Position numbers and translations under genes: made by a program. The notes under the pieces are model-generated. The model had not been told where the DNA came from. It saw only the letters and a list, made by a program, of their open reading frames with translations, and made no database searches. Shown here one piece after another: positions 34,907 through 43,396 of a stretch of DNA of 64,000 bases. Each line of letters starts with the position of its first letter. Positions within the stretch are counted from its first letter, which is position 1. The stretch lies in assembly GCA_014649555.1 (NCBI GenBank), contig BMTG01000004.1, positions 434,001-498,000 on the forward strand, read 5' to 3'. The DNA comes from Streptomyces globisporus (GTDB taxonomy: Bacteria > Actinomycetota > Actinomycetes > Streptomycetales > Streptomycetaceae).

Positions 34907-37903
34907 TCAGCCCGCCGCCCCGTAGAACCGCTCCTCCACCACCGCCCGAGCCCGCCGCGTGATCCGCCGGTAGTCGTCCAGCATGTCCCCGACATGCCCG
35001 GGCTCGTACCCCAGGTACCGCCCCACCGCCGTCAGCTCCCGCGGATCGGACGGGAACGTGTCGCCCGGCCGCCCCCGCACCAGCATCACCGCGTTGCGCA
35101 CCCGTGCCGCCAGCACCCACGCCTCGTCCAGCGTCTGCGCGTCCTCCGCCGGAATCAGGTCGGCCGCGCACGCGGCGGCCAGCGCCTCGCGTGTCCGCGT
35201 CGTGCGCAGCCCGGGCTCCGCCCACCCGTGCTGCATCTGGATCAGCTGGACGGTCCACTCGACATCGCTCAGCCCGCCCCGCCCCAGCTTCGCGTGGAGC
35301 GTGGGGTCCGCGCCGCGCGGTATCCGCTCGGACTCCATCCGCGCCTTGAGCCGGCGGATCTCGCGTACGGCGTCCTCGCCGAGCCCCTCCATCGGATACC
35401 GCAGCGGGTCGACCAGTTCGACGAAGGACCGCCCCAACTCCTCGTCGCCCGCCATGGGTTCGGCCCGCAGCAGCGCCTGGCTCTCCCAGACCAGCGACCA
35501 GCGCCGGTAGTAGGCCCCGTACGACTTCAGCGTGCGGACCATCGGCCCGGTCCTGCCCTCGGGACGCAGATCGGCGTCGATGAGCAGCGGCGGGTCTGCG
35601 GTGGGCAGTTGGAGCAGTCGCCGCATCTCGGTCACGACCGCGTTCGCCGCCCGCCCGGCCTCCTCGTCGCTCACGCCCTCGCGCGGCTGGTGGACGAAGA
35701 GGACGTCGGCGTCGGAGCCGTAACTCAGTTCGTGCCCGCCGAAGCGGCCCATGCCGATGACGGCGAACCGGGTCGGCAGGGTGTCGCCCCACTGCTCGCG
35801 GACGGCGGCCCGCAGCGCGCCCGCGATGGTGGCGGCGTTGAGGTCGGTGACGGCGGAGCCGACGCGGTCGACGAGGGCCCCGTGGTCCTGCTCGGCGGGG
35901 CTGTCCTCCGTGCCGTACGAGCCGATGAGGTCGGCGGCCGTCGTACGGAACAGCTCCCGGCGGCGCACCCCGCGCACCACCGCGACGGCCGACTCCGCGT
36001 CGCCCGCGCGCCCCACCGCGGCCAGTACCTCCTGCTCCAGGTGTTCCCGGGTGCGCGGCGTGAGCCCCTCCGGGTCACCGAGGATCGCCACCGCCTCCGG
36101 GGCCCGCATGAGGAGGTCCGGGGCGAGGCGGCCGGCGGAGAGGACCCGGGCGAGGTTCTCCGCGGCGGCGCCCTCGTCGCGCAGGAGCCGCAGGTACCAC
36201 GGGGTCTTGCCGAGCGCGTCGGACACCTTCCGGAAGCCGAGGAGCCCGGCGTCCGGGTCGGCGGAGTCCGCGAACCAGCCGAGCAGCACCGGCAGCAGCG
36301 TGCGCTGGATGGCGGCCTTGCGGGTCACCCCGGAGGAGAGCGCCTCCAGATGGCGCAGGGCCGCCGCCGGGTCGGCGTACCCGAGGGCCTCCAGACGGAT
36401 CGCGGCGGCCTTCGCGCTGAGCCGGGACTCGCCGGGGGCCAGCTGGGCGACGGCGTCCAGCAGCGGGCGGTAGAAGATCTTCTCGTGCAGCCGCCGTACG
36501 ACGGAGGCGTGCCGCTTCCAGGCCTTGTTCAGCTCGGCCACCGGATCGGTGCGCATGCCGAGCGACCGGCCGAGCCGCCGCAGATCCGCCTCGTCCTCGG
36601 GGACCAGGTGGGTGCGGCGCAGCCGGTAGAGCTGGATGCGGTGCTCCATGGCGCGCAGGAAGCGGTACGCCTCGTCCAGCTGGGCGGCGTCCGCGCGTCC
36701 CACGTACCCGCCCTCGGCGAGCGCCCGCAGCGCCTCCAGGGTGGAGCCGCTGTGCAGCGAGGCGTCGCTGCGCCCGTGCACCAACTGGAGGAGCTGGACG
36801 GCGAATTCGACGTCCCGCAGTCCGCCGGGGCCGAGCTTCAGCTCGCGCTCGATGCGGTCGGCGGGGATGTTGTCGACGACCCGGCGGCGCATCTTCTGCA
36901 CGTCGGGGACGAAGTTCTCCCGGTCGGCGGCCCCCCAGACGAGCGGCGACACGGCCTCGACGTACTCGGCACCCAGCTCGGGGTCGCCGGCCACCGCCCG
37001 GGCCTTCAGCAGGGCCTGGAACTCCCAGGTCTTGGCCCAGCGCTGGTAGTAGGCGAGGTGGGAGCTGAGGGTACGCACGAGCGGCCCGTTGCGGCCCTCG
37101 GGGCGGAGGTTGGCGTCGACCTCCCAGATGGTGCCCTCGACGGTGGTGTCGGAGCAGATCCGCATCATGTGCGCGGCCAGCCGGGTGGCGGCCTGCATGG
37201 CCTTGGTCTCGTCGACCCCGTCGCGCGCCTCCCCGACGAAGATCACGTCGACGTCGGAGATGTAGTTCAGCTCCCGTCCGCCGCACTTGCCCATCGCCAC
37301 GACGGCGAGCCGGCACTGTGCGGCGTCCTCGGGCGCCGACGTGCGGGCGATGGCGAGTGCGGCGCGCAGCGTGGCGGTGGCGAGGTCGGCCAGCTCGGCG
37401 GCGGTCTGGGCGAGACCGGTCGTCCCGCACACGTCCCGGGCGGCCAGGGTGAGGAGGCACCGGCGGTAGGCGACCCGCAGCGAGTCCGGGTCGACGGCGT
37501 CGGCGAGCCCCTGCTCGAACTCGGCGACGCCGGGGTGCAGGTCGGCCGACTCGTACGTGACGAGCGCCTGCCAGTCGCGCGGGTGCCGGGCCAGATGGTC
37601 CCCGAGCGCCTCGGATGCTCCGAGGACCCCGAGGAGCCGGTCGCGCAGGGGCTTGGCGGTGACGAGGGTGTCGAGCAGCACCCGCCGCTCGCTCTCCTCC
37701 CCCGCCTCCACGATCCGGACCAGTCCGCGCAGGGCCAGATCGGGGTCCGCAGTGGCCCCGAGCGCCTCCAGGAGGACCGGATCGGACCTGACGGAGGCGA
37801 GCACGTCCAGGTCGAGGAGCTGCTCGGCGGCGGACGGGTCGGTGAATCCGTGCCGCAGCAGCCTGGTGAACGTACTGCTTCTGCGCCCCGGCGCGGTCGT
37901 CAT
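34907..37903 (-). CDS. glnE: Glutamine synthetase adenylyltransferase/deadenylylase
   Basis: A 998-aa cytosolic enzyme that adenylylates and deadenylylates dodecameric GSI (GlnA), not GSII. It has two homologous halves: an N-terminal nucleotidyltransferase with KCGGRELNYISDVDVIFVGEA (adenylyl-removing site) and a C-terminal one with RFGGHELSYGSDADVLFVHQP (adenylylating site), each followed by a helical GlnD_UR_UTase-type domain (GPGGLRDVEFAVQLLQLVHGR; GRGGLSDVEWTVQLIQMQHG). Full length for the family. ATG 37903 has AGGAGAG upstream; an open extension to 38047 lacks similarity. In S. coelicolor glnE also lies between the maltose cluster and nadE. Confidence 0.97.
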   Translation of the reverse strand: MTTAPGRRSSTFTRLLRHGFTDPSAAEQLLDLDVLASVRSDPVLLEALGATADPDLALRGLVRIVEAGEESERRVLLDTLVTAKPLRDRLLGVLGASEALGDHLARHPRDWQALVTYESADLHPGVAEFEQGLADAVDPDSLRVAYRRCLLTLAARDVCGTTGLAQTAAELADLATATLRAALAIARTSAPEDAAQCRLAVVAMGKCGGRELNYISDVDVIFVGEARDGVDETKAMQAATRLAAHMMRICSDTTVEGTIWEVDANLRPEGRNGPLVRTLSSHLAYYQRWAKTWEFQALLKARAVAGDPELGAEYVEAVSPLVWGAADRENFVPDVQKMRRRVVDNIPADRIERELKLGPGGLRDVEFAVQLLQLVHGRSDASLHSGSTLEALRALAEGGYVGRADAAQLDEAYRFLRAMEHRIQLYRLRRTHLVPEDEADLRRLGRSLGMRTDPVAELNKAWKRHASVVRRLHEKIFYRPLLDAVAQLAPGESRLSAKAAAIRLEALGYADPAAALRHLEALSSGVTRKAAIQRTLLPVLLGWFADSADPDAGLLGFRKVSDALGKTPWYLRLLRDEGAAAENLARVLSAGRLAPDLLMRAPEAVAILGDPEGLTPRTREHLEQEVLAAVGRAGDAESAVAVVRGVRRRELFRTTAADLIGSYGTEDSPAEQDHGALVDRVGSAVTDLNAATIAGALRAAVREQWGDTLPTRFAVIGMGRFGGHELSYGSDADVLFVHQPREGVSDEEAGRAANAVVTEMRRLLQLPTADPPLLIDADLRPEGRTGPMVRTLKSYGAYYRRWSLVWESQALLRAEPMAGDEELGRSFVELVDPLRYPMEGLGEDAVREIRRLKARMESERIPRGADPTLHAKLGRGGLSDVEWTVQLIQMQHGWAEPGLRTTRTREALAAACAADLIPAEDAQTLDEAWVLAARVRNAVMLVRGRPGDTFPSDPRELTAVGRYLGYEPGHVGDMLDDYRRITRRARAVVEERFYGAAG

Positions 37904-38084
37904 CCCGTGCTCTCCTGCCAGCCGAACCGATCTGCGTAACTGCTCGGCCGCTTCCTTGTCGGCGTCACAGCTCTCCGAGCCTAGTCCCGTGCCGATGAAT
38001 TCGGGGCGGCGGCGGAGTCCACCCACGGGGAAAACACCTGCCAGCACCCCGTGACAGCACCACTAGACGCCCCCCGGAGGAACG

Positions 38085-38606
38085 ATGTCCACGACCGAGC
38101 AGCCCCCGGCCACCGAGCTGGACGCCCGCTACAGCAGCGAGGGCGCGACGGCCCGCCCCTGGCCGGAGACGGCCGCCGTGCTCGCCGACGCCCCGCTGTA
38201 CTGGCTCTCCACGGTCCGCCCCGACGGCCGCCCCCACGTCACCCCGCTCATCGGCGTCTGGTCACAGGGCGCCCTGCACTTCTGTACGGGCCCGCAGGAG
38301 CGCAAGGCACGCAATCTGGCGGCCAACCCCGAGGTGGTCCTGACGACGGGTGTGAACACCCTGGACTCCGGCTTCGACGTCGTGGTGGAGGGCCGGGCGG
38401 AGCGGGTGACGGACCACGAGCGGCTCAGGGAACTGGCCCGGGAGTGGGAGGCGAAGTACGGCGCCGACTGGCACTTCGACGTCGAGGACGGCAGCTTCGT
38501 CCAGGCGGAGGCGGGCCACGCCCAGGTGTTCGCGGTCCACCCCCGTACGGTGTTCGGCTTCGGCAAGGGGGAACCGTACAGCCAGACGCGCCACCGCTTC
38601 ACGTGA
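38085..38606 (+). CDS. Flavin/F420-binding split-barrel protein (pyridoxamine 5'-phosphate oxidase family)
   Basis: A 173-aa cytosolic protein with the split-barrel pattern LYWLSTVRPDGRPHVTPLIGVW, LHFCTGPQERKARNLAANP and VVVEGRAERVTD. The set of residues fits general-stress/F420- or FMN-dependent members rather than true PdxH. A GGAGG ribosome site precedes ATG 38085. It diverges from glnE and converges, with an 8-base overlap, on the methyltransferase gene. The substrate is unknown. Confidence 0.88.
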   Translation: MSTTEQPPATELDARYSSEGATARPWPETAAVLADAPLYWLSTVRPDGRPHVTPLIGVWSQGALHFCTGPQERKARNLAANPEVVLTTGVNTLDSGFDVVVEGRAERVTDHERLRELAREWEAKYGADWHFDVEDGSFVQAEAGHAQVFAVHPRTVFGFGKGEPYSQTRHRFT

Positions 38607-39393
38607 TCCGCTGGGCCGTCCCGACGAGGACGGTGGCGTACAGCTCCTCGGAGACCAGGACCCGGGGGTGCAGCCCGGCGGCGCGCAGGACCTCCACCGC
38701 CGTGTCCCGCTGCCGCTCACCGGCCTCCACGAGCAGACTGCCGCCGGGCGCGAGCCACTCGGGCGCTTCGGCGGCGACCCGGCGCATGACGTCGAGGCCG
38801 TCGCCGCCGCCGTCGAGGGCGACGCGCGGTTCGTGGACGCGGGCCTCGGTGGGCAGTAGCTCGACGTCGTCGGTCGGAACGTACGGGACGTTGGCAAGGA
38901 GCACGTCGACGCGGCCGCGCAGGCGCGCGGGAAGGGGGGCGAAGAGATCACCCTCGTACACCTCCCCCAGGTCGCCGACGTTGCGCCGGGCGCAGCTCAC
39001 GGCGGCGGGTTCGACATCGCAGGCGTGCAGTTCGGCCGTGTCCGACGCGGCGGCGAGGGCGACGCCGAGGGCGCCGGAACCGCAGCAGAGGTCGACGACG
39101 ACGGCCCGGCGGGGCGCGAGGGCGGCGGCCTGCGCCACGAGGAACTCCGTACGCCGCCGGGGCACGAAGACACCGGCGTCCACGGCGAAGCGGCGACCGC
39201 GGAACTCCGCCCAGCCCAGGACGTGTTCGAGCGGGAGCCCGGCGGCACGGCGCTCGACGAGCGCGGACAGCTCGCCGGGGGAAGCGGCGGCCTCGTGGAG
39301 GAGGAGGGCCTCGTCCTCGGCGAAGACACAGCCGGCGCGGCGGAGGACGAGGACGGTGGTGGAGAGGACGGTGCTGATGGGGTGAACCGGCAT
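38599..39393 (-). CDS. PrmC-related putative protein-(glutamine-N5) methyltransferase
   Basis: A 264-aa protein with PrmC/HemK architecture: an N-terminal helical substrate domain (EHVLGWAEFRGRRFAV), FVPRRRTEFLVAQA, SAM motif VVDLCCGSGALGVALA, and the catalytic loop as NVPYVPTDD instead of the NPPY of true release-factor methyltransferases. HEPRVALDGGGDGLDVMRRV and LLVEAGERQ complete the family. This matches the PrmC-related subgroup whose target is not established. Its 3' end overlaps the split-barrel gene by 8 bases on the other strand. Confidence 0.88.
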   Translation of the reverse strand: MPVHPISTVLSTTVLVLRRAGCVFAEDEALLLHEAAASPGELSALVERRAAGLPLEHVLGWAEFRGRRFAVDAGVFVPRRRTEFLVAQAAALAPRRAVVVDLCCGSGALGVALAAASDTAELHACDVEPAAVSCARRNVGDLGEVYEGDLFAPLPARLRGRVDVLLANVPYVPTDDVELLPTEARVHEPRVALDGGGDGLDVMRRVAAEAPEWLAPGGSLLVEAGERQRDTAVEVLRAAGLHPRVLVSEELYATVLVGTAQRIT

Positions 39394-39439
39394 ACGAGCG
39401 AAGCCTTTCGGGAAAACCGATGGGCGCTCGACGATCGTC

Positions 39440-39532
39440 CTAGTCCGTCCGGTCAGCTTCGGCTGCCGCCGGACGTCCGACGTGATCGCGCGGGGTGAGC
39501 ACCCAGTCTGATCCAGCGGTAATGGGTCTCAC
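39440..39532 (-). CDS. Candidate 30-aa (or 27-aa) small ORF with perfect ribosome site
   Basis: On the minus strand a GAGGAGGTGA sequence (39538-39529), complementary to the 3' end of 16S rRNA, is followed 5 bases later by ATT (39523-39521) in frame with ITAGSDWVLTPRDHVGRP and a stop at 39440. The same frame can start at the GTG inside the ribosome site (39532), which would place that site too close. The ORF precedes the PrmC-like gene by 46 bases on the same strand and could be its leader. No family is known to me. Confidence 0.4.
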   Translation of the reverse strand: MRPITAGSDWVLTPRDHVGRPAAAEADRTD

Positions 39533-39587
39533 CTCCTCGGTCGATCGCGTCGTTCCCCGTGGCGTACGGGGGTCGTAACAGTACAAC

Positions 39588-39626
39588 AGCCCGCTTCCGC
39601 ACCCGTGCGGGGCGCGGAAGCGGGCT
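39588..39626 (-). terminator. Terminator of the MFS exporter gene
   Basis: AGCCCGCTTCCGC (39588-39600) pairs perfectly with GCGGAAGCGGGCT (39614-39626) around a 13-base loop, 21 bases after the exporter stop on the minus strand. Confidence 0.8.
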
Positions 39627-39646
39627 GGACGAGCCGTGCGGGCGGC

Positions 39647-41200
39647 TCACAGATCCACGCTGTCCCGCAGCTTCGTAGGCGTGAGGAACAGCGACGCGAT
39701 GACGCCGATCACGGCGATACCGGCCGAGATGAGGAAGATGTGGCCGGTGGCGTCCCCGTACGCGGCCCGGACGACGTCCTGGACCTGGGGCGGCATGGCG
39801 GCGACGTTCAGGGTGGAACCGCCGGAGCCGGAGGCGGCGGGATCGATGCCGAGCTTCGCCAGTCCGTCCGTGATCTTCGTGGACACCTGATGGGCGAGGA
39901 CCGCGCCGAGGACGGAGACGCCCATGGTGCCGCCGAGGGAGCGGAAGAAGGTGATGGCCCCGCTGGCCGCGCCGATCTCGCTGAGCGGCACGGTGTTCTG
40001 GAGGACGAGCACCAGGTTCTGCATCGACATACCGACTCCGACGCCCACACCGAGCATCCCCAGCGACACCATCACGAGCGAGGTCTCGTGGTCGATGAAG
40101 GACAGTCCGAGGAAGCCGAGGGCGAGGACGACGACACCGGCGACGATGAACGGCTTGACCTTGCCGCTCTTGGAGACCAGCCGCCCGGCGACGGTGGAGG
40201 AGACGAGGACGCCCGCCATGAGCGGAATGGTCAAGAGCCCCGCCTCGGTCGGCGAGTAGCCACGGCCGATCTGGAAGTACTGCCCGAGGAAGACGGCCCC
40301 GCCGAACATGGCCATGCCGACGGCGAGGCTGGCGACGATGGCGAGGGCGGGGTCGCGGCGGCGGACGACGTGGAGCGGAACGACGGGCTCCTTGACCCGG
40401 TTCTCCACGAGTACGGCCGCCCCGAGGATGACCACGCTCCCGCCGACCATCAGTCCGCTCTGCCAGGAGATCCAGTCGAAGTCGTCGCCGACGAAGGTGA
40501 CCCAGAGGAGCAGGAGGCTGACCCCGGCGGCGATGAGCGAGGCCCCGAGGTAGTCGACCTTGGTGTCGGGCCGGCGGACCTCGACGAGGTGCAGCGTGCG
40601 GGCCAGCATCACGGAGGCGAGGAGGGTGAAGGGCACGGCGATGAAGAAGCACCAGCGCCAGCCGAGCCAGGAGGCGTCGGTGATGAACCCGCCGAGCAGC
40701 GGCCCGCCGACGGTGGCGACGGCCATGACGCCGCCGAGGTAACCGTTGTAGCGTCCGCGCTCCTTCGGGCTGATCATCGCGGCGATGATCACCTGGACGA
40801 GCACCTGGAGCGCGCCCATACCGAGCCCCTGGACGGCACGGAAGGCGATCAGCTGCTCGGTGGACTGGGCGAACCCGCACGCCACCGACGAGACGACGAA
40901 GAGCCCGATGGCTATCTGGAGCAGCAGCTTCTTGCTGAACAGGTCGGCGAGCTTGCCCCAGATCGGCGTGGAGGCCGTGGAGGCGAGCAGGGTCGCGGTG
41001 ACGACCCAGGTGTACTGGGACTGCGTGCCGTCGAGGGACCCGATGATCTGCGGCAGCGCGACCGAGACCACGGTGCTGCTGATCATCGCCACGAAGAGCA
41101 CGATGAGCAGCCCGCTGAGGGCCCGCAGGACGTGGCGGTGGTCCATGGGTGCGGCGGCGGGGGCCCCGGCCGGGGCGGCGGCGGTGTCTGCTGCGCTCAC
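39647..41200 (-). CDS. DHA2-family (14-helix) MFS drug exporter
   Basis: A 517-aa inner-membrane antiporter of the EmrB/QacA type. Motif A is GKLADLFSKKLLL, the first helix carries LFVAMISSTVVSVALPQII, and motif C appears as GGVMAVATVGGPLLGGFIT. GTG 41200 was chosen because GGAGG lies 6 bases upstream; the frame is open to 41251 without a ribosome site. It diverges from a TetR regulator with two palindromes in the 169-base gap, so expression is likely drug-inducible. The substrates are unknown. Confidence 0.93.
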   Translation of the reverse strand: MSAADTAAAPAGAPAAAPMDHRHVLRALSGLLIVLFVAMISSTVVSVALPQIIGSLDGTQSQYTWVVTATLLASTASTPIWGKLADLFSKKLLLQIAIGLFVVSSVACGFAQSTEQLIAFRAVQGLGMGALQVLVQVIIAAMISPKERGRYNGYLGGVMAVATVGGPLLGGFITDASWLGWRWCFFIAVPFTLLASVMLARTLHLVEVRRPDTKVDYLGASLIAAGVSLLLLWVTFVGDDFDWISWQSGLMVGGSVVILGAAVLVENRVKEPVVPLHVVRRRDPALAIVASLAVGMAMFGGAVFLGQYFQIGRGYSPTEAGLLTIPLMAGVLVSSTVAGRLVSKSGKVKPFIVAGVVVLALGFLGLSFIDHETSLVMVSLGMLGVGVGVGMSMQNLVLVLQNTVPLSEIGAASGAITFFRSLGGTMGVSVLGAVLAHQVSTKITDGLAKLGIDPAASGSGGSTLNVAAMPPQVQDVVRAAYGDATGHIFLISAGIAVIGVIASLFLTPTKLRDSVDL

Positions 41201-41316
41201 GCGCAACCTCCGGAAAAGTTCGTACGAGAGGCCCGTAAGCGGTGTCGGCACCGGGTCAACCCGAATCCGTGCACGACCCCGTACGGGAGAGAGAAGGCTT
41301 CACCATACATGCACAC

Positions 41317-41332
41317 TGGGCAATTTTGCCCA
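41317..41332. promoter_or_regulatory. TetR operator candidate 1 (MFS/TetR gap)
   Basis: TGGGCAATTTTGCCCA is a palindrome with perfect 7-bp arms around TT. It shares the TGGG...CCCA ends with the dyad at 41353-41370. Confidence 0.7.
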
Positions 41333-41352
41333 CTGAGCAAGAATCTCACACC

Positions 41353-41370
41353 TGGGGGATAATGCCCCCA
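41353..41370. promoter_or_regulatory. TetR operator candidate 2 and -10 region of the tetR gene
   Basis: TGGGGGATAATGCCCCCA is a dyad with 6-bp arms. Its centre holds GATAAT (41358-41363), a good -10 hexamer seven bases before ATG 41370, so the regulator message is probably leaderless and autorepressed. Confidence 0.6.
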
Positions 41371-41969
41371 TGGACAGCAGCACCGCGGGACCGGGACTCC
41401 GGGAACGCAAGAAGGAAGCCACCCGCCAGGCCGTGCACGAGGCGACCCTGCGCCTGACGGTGGAGCACGGTTTCGACCAGGTGACGGTCGAGGCGGTGGC
41501 GGACGCGGCCGGGATCTCCCGCAGAACGTTCTCGAACTACTTCACCAACAAGGAGGACGCCCTCCTCTACGGCGAGGAGCAGCAGATCAGGGCCCTGGTC
41601 CGCACGGTCCGCGAGCGCCCCGCCGACGAACCCGCATGGCCGGCCCTGCGCGCGGCGGTGGCCCAGTTCGCGGACCGCGTGGCACCCCCGGAACGCGAAT
41701 GGGCGATCCGCACCCGCCTGGCGATGCGTCACCCCTCGCTACTGGCCCGCCAGTTGGCCAACCACGCCGCCCTGGAACGCGACCTGGCCGAAGCGGTGGC
41801 CGCCCGCCCGGGCCCCCCGTCGGCCCCGGTCCGCCCGATCGTCCTGGCGGCGGGCTTCCTGGCCTCGCTCCGGATCGCGATGCGCATGTGGATCGAGGAG
41901 GACCTGGCGCGGGAGCCGGCGGCGGTGATCGACGAGATCCTGGACGAGATGGGGCGGGGGTTCGCGTGA
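41370..41969 (+). CDS. TetR-family regulator of the divergent MFS exporter
   Basis: A 199-aa protein. The HTH is RERKKEATRQAVHEATLRLTVEHG, VTVEAVADAAGISRRTFSNYFTNKEDALLYGE. The C-terminal domain of about 130 residues is helical with FLASLRIAMRMWIEED. No ribosome site precedes ATG 41370, in agreement with a leaderless transcript from the GATAAT -10. It should repress itself and the exporter until a ligand binds. Confidence 0.93.
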   Translation: MDSSTAGPGLRERKKEATRQAVHEATLRLTVEHGFDQVTVEAVADAAGISRRTFSNYFTNKEDALLYGEEQQIRALVRTVRERPADEPAWPALRAAVAQFADRVAPPEREWAIRTRLAMRHPSLLARQLANHAALERDLAEAVAARPGPPSAPVRPIVLAAGFLASLRIAMRMWIEEDLAREPAAVIDEILDEMGRGFA

Positions 41970-41991
41970 ACCCGCCCCATCGGCGCCCGTC

Positions 41992-42787
41992 TCAGGAGTC
42001 CGGCCGGTCGGAGTCCGGCCGGTCGGAGTCCGGCTGGTCGATGCGGATCTCGTAGGCGATCTCCCAGCGGATGTCCGGCACGACGACGTCCGCCGTCTCC
42101 ACGGGGCGGCCCTCGCGGTCGAAGTACGTGCGCTCGATCTCGATGACCAGGTCGCCGATGGAGATCCCGAGCAGGTTGGCCTGTTCACGCGTCGCGCGGG
42201 CCGGGCGGGGCAGTTCGATGCCGGTGGCGATGTGGACGCCGATGGAGCGCATGCGCTCGACGACGCCGATCTTGCCGTGCGGGCCCCATCTCGGGGAGCA
42301 GGACCGGCGTCCCGTCCGTGACGGCCATCGGCTCCCAGCTCTTGGCGAGTTGTACGGGCATGCCGTCGGCGAGGAACTCGTAGTCGGTCACGACGCAGAG
42401 GTCGCCGGGCTCGATCGCCAGGCGCTCCGCGATGTCCTCGGGCGCGGGGACACGGGCCGTGCTGGTGCACTCCCAGTCCGCCTCGTGGTCGAGCTCGGCC
42501 ATATGCGAGGCGAACGGGCTCTTGTTCCGCTGCTCGCGGTGGCGTGAGCGGATCATGCGCCGGCGCTCGCGGGCCCGGCGGACGTATGTACCGGAGCCGG
42601 CGCGCCCTTCGAGGATGCCCTCGATGATCAGACGCTCCATGGCCCGCTGCGCCACGGACTGACCGACGCCGTACTCCTCGGCGAACCGCGCCCGGGACGG
42701 CAGCTTGTCGCCGACGGCCCACTCACCGGCCCGGATGCGAGCCCGCAGCTTGTCCGCCACCTGCAAGTACGGCGTATCACGTGGCAT
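41992..42787 (-). pseudogene. GntR/UTRA-family regulator interrupted by a frameshift
   Basis: The N-terminal part (from ATG 42787) is an intact GntR winged helix: YLQVADKLRARIRAGEWAVGDKLPSRARFAEEYGV, SVAQRAMERLIIEGILEGRAGSGTYVR. A UTRA effector domain follows up to LLPEMGP. There the frame shifts: without one G in the GGG run at 42281-42283 (plus strand) the protein continues as HGKIGVVERMRSIGVHIA to a normal UTRA end at 41992. As written, translation leaves the domain and stops at 42185. The tail encodes three DSDRP-type repeats. It diverges from the small-gene cassette at 42909, which it presumably regulated. A sequencing error is the main alternative. Confidence 0.8.
41995..42039. repeat. 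Three tandem 15-bp units at the GntR gene 3' end
   Basis: GGAGTCCGGCCGGTC is repeated at 41995, 42010 and 42025 (last copy with GGCTGG). On the minus strand the units encode the acidic-basic DSDRP tail. Confidence 0.85.
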
Positions 42788-42908
42788 TTGAGCAGCTCCG
42801 TGTGTTCGGCGTCGATATGGGCGTCGCTGGTTGACAAAGCTAACCCATCAGGTTGAAGCTGAATACTCAGCATTACCTGGAGTGACCTTCAGTTCACAGG
42901 GGAGAAGT

Positions 42909-43346
42909 GTGCGCTCTGCACAAGCGCGGATTGCGGCGCTGACCGGCATGCTCGCCGCCGCCACAGGCACCGAACCGCGTGTGGCCACCGACCTGGACGT
43001 CATCCGCGTCGAGGCCGATCTCCCCGCCGAGTTGAGCGCGACCGCCCACGCGGCCGTCCTCGCCGCCCTGGCCACGGCGGACCGCTACGGGCACACGCGC
43101 ACCCGCGCCGCCGAGTACGTCTGGGCCGAGATCAGCAGAGAGGCGAACGTGACCACGACCGAATCCCCCGACACGGCCTACCGCGCCCTGCTCGGCCACA
43201 CGATGACCTGCACCGCCTGCCGGACCGGGGCGATCTGCCCCGACGCGACGAAGCTCGTCCGCGTCTGGCGGGAGACCCGCCGATGGGGCCCCGACCACAT
43301 CAGCGCCACCGCGCCCACGGTCCCGACCAGCGACGGAGGCACCTGA
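42909..43346 (+). CDS. Hypothetical protein, first gene of a small accessory cassette
   Basis: A 145-aa protein from GTG 42909 (GGGGAG upstream). The N-terminal half is helical (RIAALTGMLAAATGTEP, ADRYGHTRTRAAEYVWAEISREA); the C-terminal part has a Cys pair in HTMTCTACRTGAICPDATKLVRVWRETRRWG that could bind a metal with the third Cys. I do not recognise a characterised family. The gene diverges from the broken GntR gene and its stop overlaps the next ATG (TGATG). Confidence 0.7.
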   Translation: MRSAQARIAALTGMLAAATGTEPRVATDLDVIRVEADLPAELSATAHAAVLAALATADRYGHTRTRAAEYVWAEISREANVTTTESPDTAYRALLGHTMTCTACRTGAICPDATKLVRVWRETRRWGPDHISATAPTVPTSDGGT

Positions 43347-43396
43347 TGCGCAAGACCCGCCAGGCGTTACCGACACCACCCGGGAGGCCCGGATGA
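43346..43396 (+). CDS. Candidate 16-aa coupled ORF containing a TTA codon
   Basis: ATG 43346 overlaps the preceding stop (TGATG) and has GGAGG 6 bases upstream. The ORF encodes MRKTRQALPTPPGRPG and ends in a TGA that overlaps the next ATG (ATGA, 43393-43396). Its eighth codon is TTA, the rare leucine codon read by the bldA tRNA in Streptomyces. If translated it would couple the two flanking genes. Confidence 0.45.
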   Translation: MRKTRQALPTPPGRPG

